DNA from: JALZUU01 sp964441245
Lineage (GTDB): Bacteria; Bacteroidota; Bacteroidia; Chitinophagales; Saprospiraceae
Length of the DNA stretch: 40,446 nucleotides
Assembly: GCA_964441245.1 (NCBI GenBank)
Contig: CAYTVR010000033.1
Coordinates: forward strand, 1-40,446
Direction of reading: 5' to 3'
Made by a program: the position numbers and the translations under genes. The notes below the pieces were generated by a model. It was not told the origin of the DNA and searched no databases. It was given only the letters and a program-made list of their open reading frames with translations. Of this stretch, positions 16,129 to 25,346 are shown piece by piece. The number at the start of each line of letters is the position of its first letter. Position 1 is the stretch's first letter.

Positions 16129-16291
16129 GTAGTGTACGGAAATTGGGTTTACATTAATTTGGGATGAGTTTTTGTTTCAGGCGACTTACAATTTATTCGG
16201 TGTATCCGTAGCTACAGCTAAAAAATTTAAGGAAGCATGGAAGAAAAAATCGCTCAAATTAATAGCAAACTTAATTCTGAACACTACTTAA
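16125..16291. mobile_element. MITE-like element, unit 1, bounded by TTAA
   Basis: A 167-base unit begins TTAAGTAGTGTACGG and ends GAACACTACTTAA. Its ends are inverted repeats for roughly 45-50 bases with scattered mismatches. TTAA stands at both boundaries and may be the target duplication. Inside, one stop-free frame contains FGVSVATAKKFKEAWKKK, which looks like a helix-turn-helix fragment, but no complete gene fits. It abuts unit 2, sharing the TTAA at 16288-16291. Confidence 0.6.
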
Positions 16292-16455
16292 ATAGTGTAC
16301 AGAATTAAATTTACTAGTAAGTTAAATGAAATCTTTACTTTATATTTCGTTAAAAAATACTCACCGATGCTATGGCATCGCCTGCGTTTTTTGCCTCATC
16401 TAAAGTAAAGTTCCTTTCTAACTTATTGTAAACCCAATTTCTGTACACTACTTAA
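16288..16455. mobile_element. MITE-like foldback element, unit 2, bounded by TTAA
   Basis: A 168-base unit begins TTAAATAGTGTACAG and ends CTGTACACTACTTAA. Its arms pair over about 60 bases (for example CTTTACTTTA at 16333-16342 with TAAAGTAAAG at 16401-16410). The centre contains GATGCTATGGCATC. The last 28 bases match the inverse of the first 28 bases of unit 1 with one mismatch, so both units belong to one family. No coding capacity. It ends three bases from the stop of the TonB receptor gene. Confidence 0.65.
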
Positions 16456-16458
16456 CTC

Positions 16459-18684
16459 CTACTCTATTACATATCGAATACCCATGTATAACTCTCTCCC
16501 CTTCGTAGGGCCCCAGACACTTGAGGTATCAAAATAAGATCCAAATGGATTTTGCCAACTTAATATCGGTTGTTGTTGACGTAAGTCAAAAATATTATCA
16601 CAGCCCATATACCAATCTATTTTTTCCCAACTTTTGGTAAACTGTGCATTCATTACCATATAAGGTTTTGAAGACTCTGGTAGTTGAAATTCCGAAGGAT
16701 TATTAGTGGTCATAGCCAAACGTTGTTTTCCATACCAATGGATATTCATATCAAAATGCCATTTTTTAGAAAGTGGTTTATAAGAAAACGTTCCCGTCAA
16801 ACGATGCTTTGCATTGAAAGGTAATACATCTTTGCTGCCTTCTATCATTCGATAAACATCTAAATAATTGTAAGCAATTTTCGTCCCTATCTTTTCAAAA
16901 AAATCGAATCCGGCTTCCGCCTGAAAACTATTACTCACACTGGTTCCTGTAAAATTACTAATAAAAGCTTTGGTCGGATCTGCATCATAATCTGGAAAAA
17001 TCTGATTGCTGAATTCCGTTCGATAAAAGTCAAAAGTCCATTGTGATTCGACATTTTCGCCATATATTTTATGGGTGAAATTAGCACCATAATTCAAGGC
17101 TTTTTCAGGATTCAAATTTTCAGTAATAACAACATCTCTTGAACTCGCTAAAAGATTGATGTTTTCACTAAACAAATTGATGGTACGCCAACCTGTTCCT
17201 ACTGAAATTCGCGCAGTCGTATTTTCCGTAAGGTTATACTTGAGTAAAGCACGTGGAGTAAAAAACCATCCAAACTGATTGTGGTGATCCATACGCATTC
17301 CTGCGATCAAAGTTATTTTATCCTCTTTCCAATTAAAAACATTCTCTGCAAATAGTCCAAAAATTTGTTCTTCTTTATGATAAAATCCATCATAACTTCG
17401 ACGAAGCGTGTCAGACGTAAAAGAAATGTTTTCTTCTACATCCAAGTGACGAAAACTTAAACCTGCCTTTAAGGCATGTGTCTCTCCCCAATTGAGTTCG
17501 TGTTGAAGATTTGCATATAAATTTACCTGATCTGCATCGTAAAGCGTTGTCCCAAAATAAGACGTTTGACTTTGTTGACTTGCAGATCCCAAAAACACAA
17601 AATTGTGTTGATCGTTCAAACGATAACTTATTTTGGTATAAAATTCCGGTTGTGAAATTTCAACGGTTTGGCCGTAACGATTAGTAGTGCCTTCATCTTT
17701 TGCTCGATCAAAATTCGTTTGTCCTCCTATTCGTTGTTCGTTCACATATCGAAAAGTTAGATGGGAATACCAGCCTTCTTCTGCTGCATTTCCATATTTC
17801 CATTTATTGTAAAAGGAATAACGAGTTACTTTTGGTAAATCCAAAAAATCATCTTTATCTCGATCTCTTTCTTTTGCGGCTTGATGACTATGAGCGGAAA
17901 AAAGAGTAGACCATTTTTTAAAGTGATGCGCATAATTAACATTGTATTGCGTTTCTAAAAAACTATTCGCATATACATTGACTAATAATTTTTCCATATC
18001 ATCAGGATCCTTCAAAATCACATTGATTTGTCCAGAGATTCCATCAAAGCCTTGAAGTACAGAATTAGCTCCCTTTGAAACAAAAATGGTGTTGACTAAA
18101 GTTCCTGGTACAGAACTAATCCCATAAGTATAAGTCAATCCTTGGATCAAAGGCATCCCTTCAATCAGCACTTGATTGTATACACCAGCAAGACCGAGGA
18201 TTCGCAACTCTTTAGCATTGGTCACAATATTAGTGGTGTTAGGTTGAACACTCGTTTGCGTATTAAAACATCCAGCCAAATCACAACAGGCAGACTTCGT
18301 CAATTCTTCTTGAGTGATCACTTCTGTTTTGATCGGGTCCATAGAAGAAACAAAAGTCCCTTGTTTATTTCCCTTCACTTCTACCACATCCAATAATTCA
18401 CTTGAAGTCAAAGTGACCATCACCGAATAAGGCGTATTGATCAAAATAGTATCAGAATCATAACCGACATAACTGAAAATCAGCCGTTGATCTTGAATTT
18501 CATCCATATTGATCTCAAATGCGCCATTGATATCAGTAGTCGTTCCTTTAGTTGTATTTTCTATAGATTGAATCGTTGCGGTTACTAATGCTTCTCCATC
18601 ATCACCAATGACAATCCCTTTATAAGTTTGACCAGATAAAGCAAAAGACATCAGACAACAAAAAAGCAAGTTTATATATTTCAT
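16459..18684 (-). CDS. TonB-dependent outer membrane receptor
   Basis: The 741-residue protein has a signal peptide (ending LSGQ, about residue 18), a carboxypeptidase-regulatory-like domain (about 19-95, KGIVIGDDGEALVTATI ... GYDS), a plug domain (about 105-220, with ELRILGLAGVYNQVLIEGMP and VSKGANSVLQGFDGISGQINV) and a beta-barrel to the C-terminus. It imports a scarce ligand across the outer membrane using TonB energy. The plug holds a Cys cluster, SACCDLAGCFNTQ, matching a subfamily in which an ACC motif precedes the plug core. The ligand is unknown. The ATG at 18684 directly begins the signal peptide; an earlier start would add six charged residues. Confidence 0.92.
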   Translation of the reverse strand: MKYINLLFCCLMSFALSGQTYKGIVIGDDGEALVTATIQSIENTTKGTTTDINGAFEINMDEIQDQRLIFSYVGYDSDTILINTPYSVMVTLTSSELLDVVEVKGNKQGTFVSSMDPIKTEVITQEELTKSACCDLAGCFNTQTSVQPNTTNIVTNAKELRILGLAGVYNQVLIEGMPLIQGLTYTYGISSVPGTLVNTIFVSKGANSVLQGFDGISGQINVILKDPDDMEKLLVNVYANSFLETQYNVNYAHHFKKWSTLFSAHSHQAAKERDRDKDDFLDLPKVTRYSFYNKWKYGNAAEEGWYSHLTFRYVNEQRIGGQTNFDRAKDEGTTNRYGQTVEISQPEFYTKISYRLNDQHNFVFLGSASQQSQTSYFGTTLYDADQVNLYANLQHELNWGETHALKAGLSFRHLDVEENISFTSDTLRRSYDGFYHKEEQIFGLFAENVFNWKEDKITLIAGMRMDHHNQFGWFFTPRALLKYNLTENTTARISVGTGWRTINLFSENINLLASSRDVVITENLNPEKALNYGANFTHKIYGENVESQWTFDFYRTEFSNQIFPDYDADPTKAFISNFTGTSVSNSFQAEAGFDFFEKIGTKIAYNYLDVYRMIEGSKDVLPFNAKHRLTGTFSYKPLSKKWHFDMNIHWYGKQRLAMTTNNPSEFQLPESSKPYMVMNAQFTKSWEKIDWYMGCDNIFDLRQQQPILSWQNPFGSYFDTSSVWGPTKGRELYMGIRYVIE

Positions 18685-19102
18685 TATTCTCTCTTTTGAC
18701 AAAGAAGGTAAAGGTACGTAATTCTCCTAGTTTAAGATATCGTAAAAAATATTATTTGAGACATTTGTGATAAAAGTCAAATCAATTCAGCGAAAAATTC
18801 CTTTTATTAAGTTTGATTTCCTCTTTGACTTGGAATTTCTATTTAAGTGGCTGTTTATATACTTGTTTTGACTCCTTTGAAAGAAAAATCTTGTATACCA
18901 ACGCTAAAATTAGTATAAAGCAACTTCTATGCTATGTTTAGAGTTTCCACCAAAAGTATCCAATCCTCTTCTTTTAGAATCGTCGATAATTTTCTGATTT
19001 TCATCGAAATGCTAATCAAAAATTGTAAATTACCTTTATATTCTGATTGTACTTTGCATTCACCAACAAACCAAATCTTATTCACCAACTTAAAACATAC
19101 TT
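18685..19102. other. Divergent intergenic region between TonB receptor and LemA genes
   Basis: No gene is seen in 418 bases. TACTTTGC at 19050-19057 resembles a Bacteroidota -7 box, one base short of the consensus TAnnTTTG, 46 bases before the lemA start. Nothing else is recognised. Confidence 0.35.
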
Positions 19103-19657
19103 ATGACTCCTTTAATTATTCTAGCGGCCATTGCTGCATGTATTGCTTTTTATCTTATCGGTATTTACAATAAATTAGTTCGCAAACGCAGTATGATGGA
19201 TGAAGGTTGGAGTGGCATTGATGTCCAACTCAAAAAACGATACAACCTAATCCCTAATTTGGTGGAAACCGTAAAAGGCTATGCCAAACACGAACAAGAA
19301 ACACTTAATAAAGTGATTGAAGCTAGAAATAGTGCGATGAGTGCCGAAGGCGCTAAAGCACAAACACATGCTCAAAATCAACTTCAATCTGCCTTAGCCA
19401 ATGTCTTTGCTCTAAGCGAAGCTTATCCTGATTTAAAAGCCAATACCAATTTTTTACAACTGCAAAATGAATTATCTGACATCGAAAATGATGTTGAAAA
19501 AGCGCGACGGTATTACAATGCTACTGTTCGAGAAAACAATATCTTAGTCGAATCTTTTCCAAGTAATTTGGTCGCCAACTCTTTTAATTTTTTCCTTGGT
19601 GAATTTTTCGAAATAGAGGAAACAGGCCAACGCGCAAATCCAAAGGTGCAATTTTAG
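19103..19657 (+). CDS. lemA: LemA family membrane protein
   Basis: A 184-residue protein with one N-terminal transmembrane helix (about 3-22), followed by the family signature VRKRSMMDEGWSGIDVQLKKRYNLIPNLVETVKGYA (quoted in two parts, residues about 26-61), a helical-bundle body, and a C-terminal segment containing ARRYYNATVRENN and FFEIEE. LemA proteins are membrane-anchored helical proteins of unclear role, frequently encoded beside DUF2207/TPM-type genes, as here (114 bases downstream). Length and motif are normal for the family. Confidence 0.95.
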   Translation: MTPLIILAAIAACIAFYLIGIYNKLVRKRSMMDEGWSGIDVQLKKRYNLIPNLVETVKGYAKHEQETLNKVIEARNSAMSAEGAKAQTHAQNQLQSALANVFALSEAYPDLKANTNFLQLQNELSDIENDVEKARRYYNATVRENNILVESFPSNLVANSFNFFLGEFFEIEETGQRANPKVQF

Positions 19658-19658
19658 G

Positions 19659-19755
19659 TTGGTGTTAAAATGTTTGGGTATTAGGGTGTTCACGACTTTT
19701 AGAATGCTCATAAATTAACACCTTAACACTAGAGTACAATAACACCTTCAACACT
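19659..19755. repeat. Imperfect inverted repeat between lemA and DUF2207 genes
   Basis: GGTGTT words on the left (19661-19666, 19685-19690) are answered by AACACC words on the right (19716-19721, 19741-19746), with AACACT echoes. The arms align as imperfect inverse complements over about 33 bases. It could be an interspersed repeat or an RNA hairpin that lowers expression of the downstream gene. Confidence 0.45.
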
Positions 19756-19771
19756 AAATCACCGTCTATCC

Positions 19772-21475
19772 ATGAAAATAAAATATATTTTTTCTGTTCT
19801 AACTTTTCTATTATTCAGTCTTCCTTTTTATGCGCAACAGGAGCGGATCACAAGTTTTGATGTCCAAGTAGAAGTCAACCAAGATCGATCGATTACGGTA
19901 ACGGAATATATTTCAGTTTATGCAAAAGGTCAGAAAATCAAGCGAGGTATTACGCGAAATTTTCCGGCACACCGACAACTAAAAGGTCGGGAAGTAAAAA
20001 TGAAATACGACATCATCAAGATTGAAAAAAATCAACAACCGGAACCTTATTTTTCAGAATATACTAACAATGATTTTACCATTTATATTGGTCAACGAGA
20101 TATTTTCCTTGACAAAGGTATCTATGAGTACATGATCCAATATCGAGTGCCCAATCAAATTGGTTTTTTTGATGATTATGATGAAATCTATTGGAATGCG
20201 ATTGGTACAGATGTTTCTTTTAAAGTGGAAAAAGGATCTTGTAGAATCAGTGTGCCGAGTGGGGCAAATATTATTCAGGAGTCGGCTTACACCGGTCGCT
20301 ATGGGGAATCTGGTAAAGATTTTACTTTAACAAAAGAAGGTCGACTTTTAGATTATCGGATAGATCGCGAGTTGAATCCGCGAGAAGGATTTACAGTGGC
20401 CGTTGGTTTCGAAAAAGGACATCTTGATCCTCCAGGTTTCTTCGAAAAACATGGAACATTGATTGTCATTTTATTGGGCTTAATTTTCTTATTGCCTTAT
20501 TATTTTTTCACGTGGTATCGCTATGGTCAAGATCCTGCGACTCCAGCATCTTATCCTCTTTTTGAGGCTCCGGATCAGTTATCCTCAGGCTCTATCAGTT
20601 ATATTTCGAAGGAAGGATATCAAACCAATAGTTTGACTGCTTCCATCATACATCTTGCGATAAAAGGGTTTATCAAAATCGAGGAAGAAGAATCATCCGG
20701 TATTTTTTCGAGTTCAAAATATTTTAGTTTAAGTCAGTTGAAGCACGCCAATGATTCACTTCCTCCAGAAGAAAGTGCCTTTTTAGAAGAGTTATTTATC
20801 GACAGTGATTGCGTAGCCATTGATGGAGAATATGCTAAAAATGTGGAGTATGCCTACAAAGCCCATAAAGATAGTTTACAAGTGCAACATCAAACTTTTC
20901 TCGACAAGGGAAACAACACTCGCTTTCTAAGTATTCCAATCATAGCGAGTATCATAATCGGAGGATTAGCTATTTTTCTTTTTGCAAAAAATCCATACGC
21001 GGAAGGAGTGAATCTCACTTATATATTCCTCTTTATTCCTTTGGCTATATTGGGTCTTTTTCTATACCATTATCTGATCAAAAAACCTACAGTTGAAAAG
21101 TTAGATTTAAAATCAAAAATCAAAGGTTACCAGATGTATTTACAAATGGCCGAAAAGGATCGCCTAAATTTATTGAATCCTCCAGACATGACTCCTCAAC
21201 TTTTTGAAGCGGCCTTACCTTTTGCCTTTGCTTTGGGTATTGAACACCAATGGTCTGAAATTTTCAAAGATATTTTAGACGCATCGCAATATCGACCAGA
21301 TTGGCACAACAGTAGTCATCATCGACATTTTACCAATGATTTCGGTGGGACTTTTTCAAAAAATGTTAGACGCTCTGCTACGAAGCCTCAACAAAGTGGT
21401 GGTCGTGGCGGGGGTTCAGGAGGAGGAGGATTCTCTGGCGGCGGCGGTGGTGGCGGTGGCGTCGGTGGATGGTAA
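19772..21475 (+). CDS. DUF2207 membrane protein with Gly-rich tail
   Basis: The 567-residue protein has a signal peptide (ending FYAQQ), an extracytoplasmic DUF2207 domain (about 25-220, with ITVTEYISVYAKG and RGITRNFPA), a transmembrane helix (about 229-248), a soluble domain with SYISKEGYQTNSLTASIIHLA, two further helices (about 385-435), and a C-terminal tail of almost pure Gly/Ser (GGSGGGGFSGGGG). This organisation matches DUF2207 proteins coded next to LemA. Function is unknown but the pairing is conserved. A strong terminator follows at 21514. Confidence 0.9.
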   Translation: MKIKYIFSVLTFLLFSLPFYAQQERITSFDVQVEVNQDRSITVTEYISVYAKGQKIKRGITRNFPAHRQLKGREVKMKYDIIKIEKNQQPEPYFSEYTNNDFTIYIGQRDIFLDKGIYEYMIQYRVPNQIGFFDDYDEIYWNAIGTDVSFKVEKGSCRISVPSGANIIQESAYTGRYGESGKDFTLTKEGRLLDYRIDRELNPREGFTVAVGFEKGHLDPPGFFEKHGTLIVILLGLIFLLPYYFFTWYRYGQDPATPASYPLFEAPDQLSSGSISYISKEGYQTNSLTASIIHLAIKGFIKIEEEESSGIFSSSKYFSLSQLKHANDSLPPEESAFLEELFIDSDCVAIDGEYAKNVEYAYKAHKDSLQVQHQTFLDKGNNTRFLSIPIIASIIIGGLAIFLFAKNPYAEGVNLTYIFLFIPLAILGLFLYHYLIKKPTVEKLDLKSKIKGYQMYLQMAEKDRLNLLNPPDMTPQLFEAALPFAFALGIEHQWSEIFKDILDASQYRPDWHNSSHHRHFTNDFGGTFSKNVRRSATKPQQSGGRGGGSGGGGFSGGGGGGGGVGGW

Positions 21476-21513
21476 TTCTTGTCTAAAACTAGAATTCAGA
21501 ATAAAGATTTCAG

Positions 21514-21556
21514 GAGGCCCAAAATCGAAAATGATTTTGGGCCTCTTCATTTTTTA
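21514..21556 (+). terminator. Rho-independent terminator after the DUF2207 gene
   Basis: GAGGCCCAAAATC (21514-21526) and GATTTTGGGCCTC (21533-21545) form a perfect 13-base stem with a six-base loop, followed by TTCATTTTTT. It closes the lemA-DUF2207 unit. Confidence 0.85.
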
Positions 21557-21658
21557 TATTTAAACGCGGTATTCTAACTCCTGACTGATTCCCCTCTTTC
21601 CATTTTTTTTATTAATTTGCAAAAGACTATTCACTTAGCACAAAATCACCTATCACAA

Positions 21659-23038
21659 ATGAAAAAGTATTTTCGGCTTAGCTTTCTTTTCTTAATGAGT
21701 TCCATCTTTTGGTCTTGTCAACAACAAGAAAAATCAAACGCTTGGATACCGCTTTTTAATGGAAAGGATTTATCTAATTTTGATATATTAAATGGGGCTG
21801 CGGAGTACCTTATTGAAGATAATTGTATCGTAGGTATTAGTCAACTCAATACACCCAATACTTTTTTAGCTACCAAAAAAAAATATGGAAACTTCATTCT
21901 TGAATTTGAAGTATTGGTTGATCCGAGTTTAAATTCTGGTGTTCAATTTAGAAGTATTTCGGATTCTACGATCAATAATGGTCGCGTACACGGGTATCAA
22001 TGTGAGATAGAAAGTAGTCCTAGAAAATGGGCCGGTGGCATTTATGATGAAGCGCGTAGAGATTGGTTGTATCCTTTATCGCTCAACGAAAAAGGTCAAA
22101 ATGCTTTTCAAGTCAATCAATGGAATCAGTATCGTATCGAAGCCATCGGTACTCAACTTCGCACTTGGGTCAATGATATTCCTTGTGCAAATCTTGTCGA
22201 CGATTGGACCAGTTCTGGAATCATTGCTTTTCAAGTTCATGGCATTTCTGACGAAAGTCAAGTCAATAAAAAAGTAAAATGGAGAAACATAAAAATCAAA
22301 ACAACTGATCTTGAAAACGAAAGAAAACCATTTCCTTCAGATATCAAAGAGGTCAGTTGCTTAACAACTCAACTGACAAAACAAGAACAAAAAGATTCTT
22401 GGCAATTACTGTTTGATGGCCGTAGTACTAAAGGTTGGAAAGGAAATCAAATCGATCATTTCCCAGAGAAAGGTTGGCTAATCGATATTCCAGAGGAATC
22501 ATTGGTGGTATCAACAGAAGGGAATAGCGATTTAATGACGAACCATAGTTTCCAAGATTTTGAATTGGAATTAGATTTTAAAATGACTGCTGGAGCTAAA
22601 AGCGCGATCAAATATTATGTAAATTCAAGTCTAGATAACAAGGACGATTCGGCCATTGGACTTGAATACCTCATCATCGATGATGCCAAACATCCCGATG
22701 CAAAAAAAGGAAAAGACGGCAATAGAACCCTTGCTTCTTTATACGATTTAATTCCTGCTAATAATTTATCCGAAAGCAATAGAACAACCAAACGAGTCGC
22801 GGGAATTGGTCAATGGAACAAAGCGCGAATTATTTCCCAAAAGGGGCATATCGAACATTGGCTCAATAATGTAAAAGTAGTAGAATACGATCGTTTTAGC
22901 ACTGAATTCCAATCACTCGTCCAAGATAGTCCATATAAAAAAATCAAAAATTTTGGACAAAATTCTTCGGGCTCCATTCTTTTACAAAACGATGGACATG
23001 AAGTATATTTTAGAAATATCAAAATTCGAAAATTATAA
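21659..23038 (+). CDS. Lipoprotein with two DUF1080 (3-keto-disaccharide hydrolase) domains
   Basis: The 459-residue protein starts at ATG 21659 with a signal peptide and lipobox (IFWSC, about Cys20). It contains two tandem DUF1080 jelly-roll domains. The first (about 28-210) has WIPLFNGKDLSNFD, FEVLVDPSLNSGVQFRS and RVHGYQCEIE. The second (about 250-459) has WQLLFDGRSTKGWKG, KSAIKYYVNSS and LEYLIIDDAKHPD. DUF1080 proteins hydrolyse 3-keto glycosides made by sugar dehydrogenases. The next gene (59 bases on) encodes a cytochrome-bearing dehydrogenase-like protein, so both may process oxidised sugars at the cell surface. The tandem arrangement is known but less common than one domain. Confidence 0.88.
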   Translation: MKKYFRLSFLFLMSSIFWSCQQQEKSNAWIPLFNGKDLSNFDILNGAAEYLIEDNCIVGISQLNTPNTFLATKKKYGNFILEFEVLVDPSLNSGVQFRSISDSTINNGRVHGYQCEIESSPRKWAGGIYDEARRDWLYPLSLNEKGQNAFQVNQWNQYRIEAIGTQLRTWVNDIPCANLVDDWTSSGIIAFQVHGISDESQVNKKVKWRNIKIKTTDLENERKPFPSDIKEVSCLTTQLTKQEQKDSWQLLFDGRSTKGWKGNQIDHFPEKGWLIDIPEESLVVSTEGNSDLMTNHSFQDFELELDFKMTAGAKSAIKYYVNSSLDNKDDSAIGLEYLIIDDAKHPDAKKGKDGNRTLASLYDLIPANNLSESNRTTKRVAGIGQWNKARIISQKGHIEHWLNNVKVVEYDRFSTEFQSLVQDSPYKKIKNFGQNSSGSILLQNDGHEVYFRNIKIRKL

Positions 23039-23097
23039 TTTTCCATATCAGTCATCAATATTTACACCTTAAAAAAGTGTTTATTAAACAAAGAAAG

Positions 23098-25263
23098 ATG
23101 TTCAAACTATTCAACATAAGTATTTTTTGCGCTGTTTGTTTTTTCTTATCTGCTTGTCAGCAAAAATCCAAAATAGATACCTCAGAGTTTATCTTATCAG
23201 ATGATTTGCAAATTGAATTAATGGCATCAGAACCCAATCTTATCTCACCGGTTGCGATGGTCGAAGATGAAAAAAATAGATTTTGGCTCGTAGAGATGCC
23301 AGGATATATGCGAGACATTGAAGGCAGTCATGAAGAAGATGTTGCTGATGGTCGGATCGTTATTTTAGAAGATTCGAATGAGAATGGACAACTCGATAAA
23401 CGAAGCGTTTTCATGGATAGTTTGCTTAATCCAAGAGCTTTATGTTTGGTCTATGGCGGTTTACTTTTTACAGATGGGACTGCGCTGAAATGGACGAGTA
23501 TAGAAAATGATCAACCAGGGATGATAGAAGTCGTTGATTCTTTTTATGTCATTGGTGGTAATATTGAACATCAACCCAATGGCTTGTTATACAATTTGGA
23601 CAATTGGATTTACAGTGCTAAATCCAATGTACGTTATCAAAAAAAGAATGGACAATGGCAAAAAGAAGCGACTTCTTTTAGAGGCCAATGGGGCATATCC
23701 ATGCATCAAGATGGTCGATTGCTTTACAACAATAACTCGGTACCACTCGCAGGAGATTATGCCATGCCTAATTTTTTACTTGACAATCCATATCTCCAAT
23801 TGAAAAATAATATGGGGGAATTATATACCGATAATTTTAGTATTTTTCCAGTCCATGCTAGTTCGGTTAATCGTGGTTATCAGCCTGGTGTCATCGATGA
23901 TTCTACGGGTAAAGTGCTCAACTATACTTCTGCTTGTGCGCCAAACATGTTTTACGGAAGTAAGTTAGGTGAAAGATATTTTGGAAATGCTTTTGTGTGT
24001 ACACCAGAGGGAAATTTAATCTCATCATATATCGTCGACGAAAATGCATTTGAATTGAATGCAAAAAGAATATATCCGAAAAAAGAATTTTTAGTTTCTA
24101 CTGATGAAACGTTTAGACCTGTAAATTTACATGCCGGATTTGATGGTGCATTATATGTTGTAGATTTGAGAAAAGGAATTATACAACATAGAGCTTACAT
24201 GTCGAATTACTTACGTGAAAAAATAGTAGAAAAAGGCTTAGAGCAAATAAATGGGAATGGAAGAATTTACAAAATCTCTTCGAAAACAGCTTTGGATTTT
24301 CGTCTAAATTTGGCAGATATAAAATCAAAAGAACTACCACAATTATTACAACATTCGAATCTTAATATAAGAATGTTTGCCCAAAAAAAAATAATAGCGG
24401 AGGATCTAAAAACGCTTCAAAAAGATATCATTAAAGTCGCGAAAAATACCAATCGTCCATTCGGACAAATTCATTCAATGTGGACTTTACATGGTATGGA
24501 TTTACTGGATGCCGAATTATTGCTAAATATTGCTTCCTCCACAAAGGATGAACGAGTAAAAGCACAAGTTTTAATCCTCAGTCGTTTTTTTCCAGAAAGT
24601 TTAACGGACTTTACTGATTTTATCGATCAAGTTCTGTTGCTTAAAAATCCAAAACTAGATTACCTATTAGCGCACCTTTGTGGAAAAGAAAAAGACCTAG
24701 AAAAGAAATGGTGGTACCTAGCTAATCGATATGCCGATCAAGCGCAATTTTCAGAAGCACTTGTCAGTGGCATTGCTGGAAAAGAACAATACTTTTTACA
24801 AAAACTATCTTGCGATAATGAAAGTAAGCCTAACTTACTTTGCCAAGTTTTACAAACTACCTTATCCAATCAAATTAACCAACAGGTTAAGTCACCCAGA
24901 ATTTTGACGGTCCCTCATGATGATGATCGAACCAATGGTTTAAAAATTTTCAAGACCTATTGTGCCTCTTGTCATGGCATGGATGGATTAGGTCAAAAAC
25001 AGGTCGCTCCTTCCCTAGCCAGTTCTAAATTTATAAAAGGTAATCCAGTTGAAATCGCGTCTATCGTTTTAAATGGATACGATACTGGATCAAAGGATTA
25101 TCGAATGTTGATGCCTGCTTATATCAATGATCCCAAAATGTCTGACCGAGATATTGTCGATGTGATTAGCTATTTGAAAAGTACTTTTAAAGGTGGGTGG
25201 AGTAAACTAAAAATTGAGCAAGTTGATTCTCTAAGACAAATCGAATTGAAAAAAGCATTGTAA
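23098..25263 (+). CDS. Lipoprotein with dehydrogenase-like propeller, HEAT-like region and cytochrome c
   Basis: The 721-residue protein (ATG 23098; a GTG seven codons earlier is possible) has a lipobox (FFLSAC, Cys20). A beta-propeller of the membrane-bound dehydrogenase type follows (about 40-375, with EPNLISPVAMVEDEKNRFWLVEMPGYM, split here as two motifs, and FDGALYVVDLRKGIIQHR), then a helical HEAT-like section (about 395-590). The C-terminal cytochrome c domain has CASCH (622-626) and a distal Met near 672 (MLMPAY). It should pass electrons from sugar or alcohol oxidation through its haem. It follows the DUF1080 gene, probably in one operon. Confidence 0.85.
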   Translation: MFKLFNISIFCAVCFFLSACQQKSKIDTSEFILSDDLQIELMASEPNLISPVAMVEDEKNRFWLVEMPGYMRDIEGSHEEDVADGRIVILEDSNENGQLDKRSVFMDSLLNPRALCLVYGGLLFTDGTALKWTSIENDQPGMIEVVDSFYVIGGNIEHQPNGLLYNLDNWIYSAKSNVRYQKKNGQWQKEATSFRGQWGISMHQDGRLLYNNNSVPLAGDYAMPNFLLDNPYLQLKNNMGELYTDNFSIFPVHASSVNRGYQPGVIDDSTGKVLNYTSACAPNMFYGSKLGERYFGNAFVCTPEGNLISSYIVDENAFELNAKRIYPKKEFLVSTDETFRPVNLHAGFDGALYVVDLRKGIIQHRAYMSNYLREKIVEKGLEQINGNGRIYKISSKTALDFRLNLADIKSKELPQLLQHSNLNIRMFAQKKIIAEDLKTLQKDIIKVAKNTNRPFGQIHSMWTLHGMDLLDAELLLNIASSTKDERVKAQVLILSRFFPESLTDFTDFIDQVLLLKNPKLDYLLAHLCGKEKDLEKKWWYLANRYADQAQFSEALVSGIAGKEQYFLQKLSCDNESKPNLLCQVLQTTLSNQINQQVKSPRILTVPHDDDRTNGLKIFKTYCASCHGMDGLGQKQVAPSLASSKFIKGNPVEIASIVLNGYDTGSKDYRMLMPAYINDPKMSDRDIVDVISYLKSTFKGGWSKLKIEQVDSLRQIELKKAL

Positions 25264-25346
25264 GTTTTCGAATGGGATTCTACTAAATACTTTCCTCAGA
25301 AAGGTCATACAAAACTCGATCATTCTCATTTCGAATTCTTCACAAT

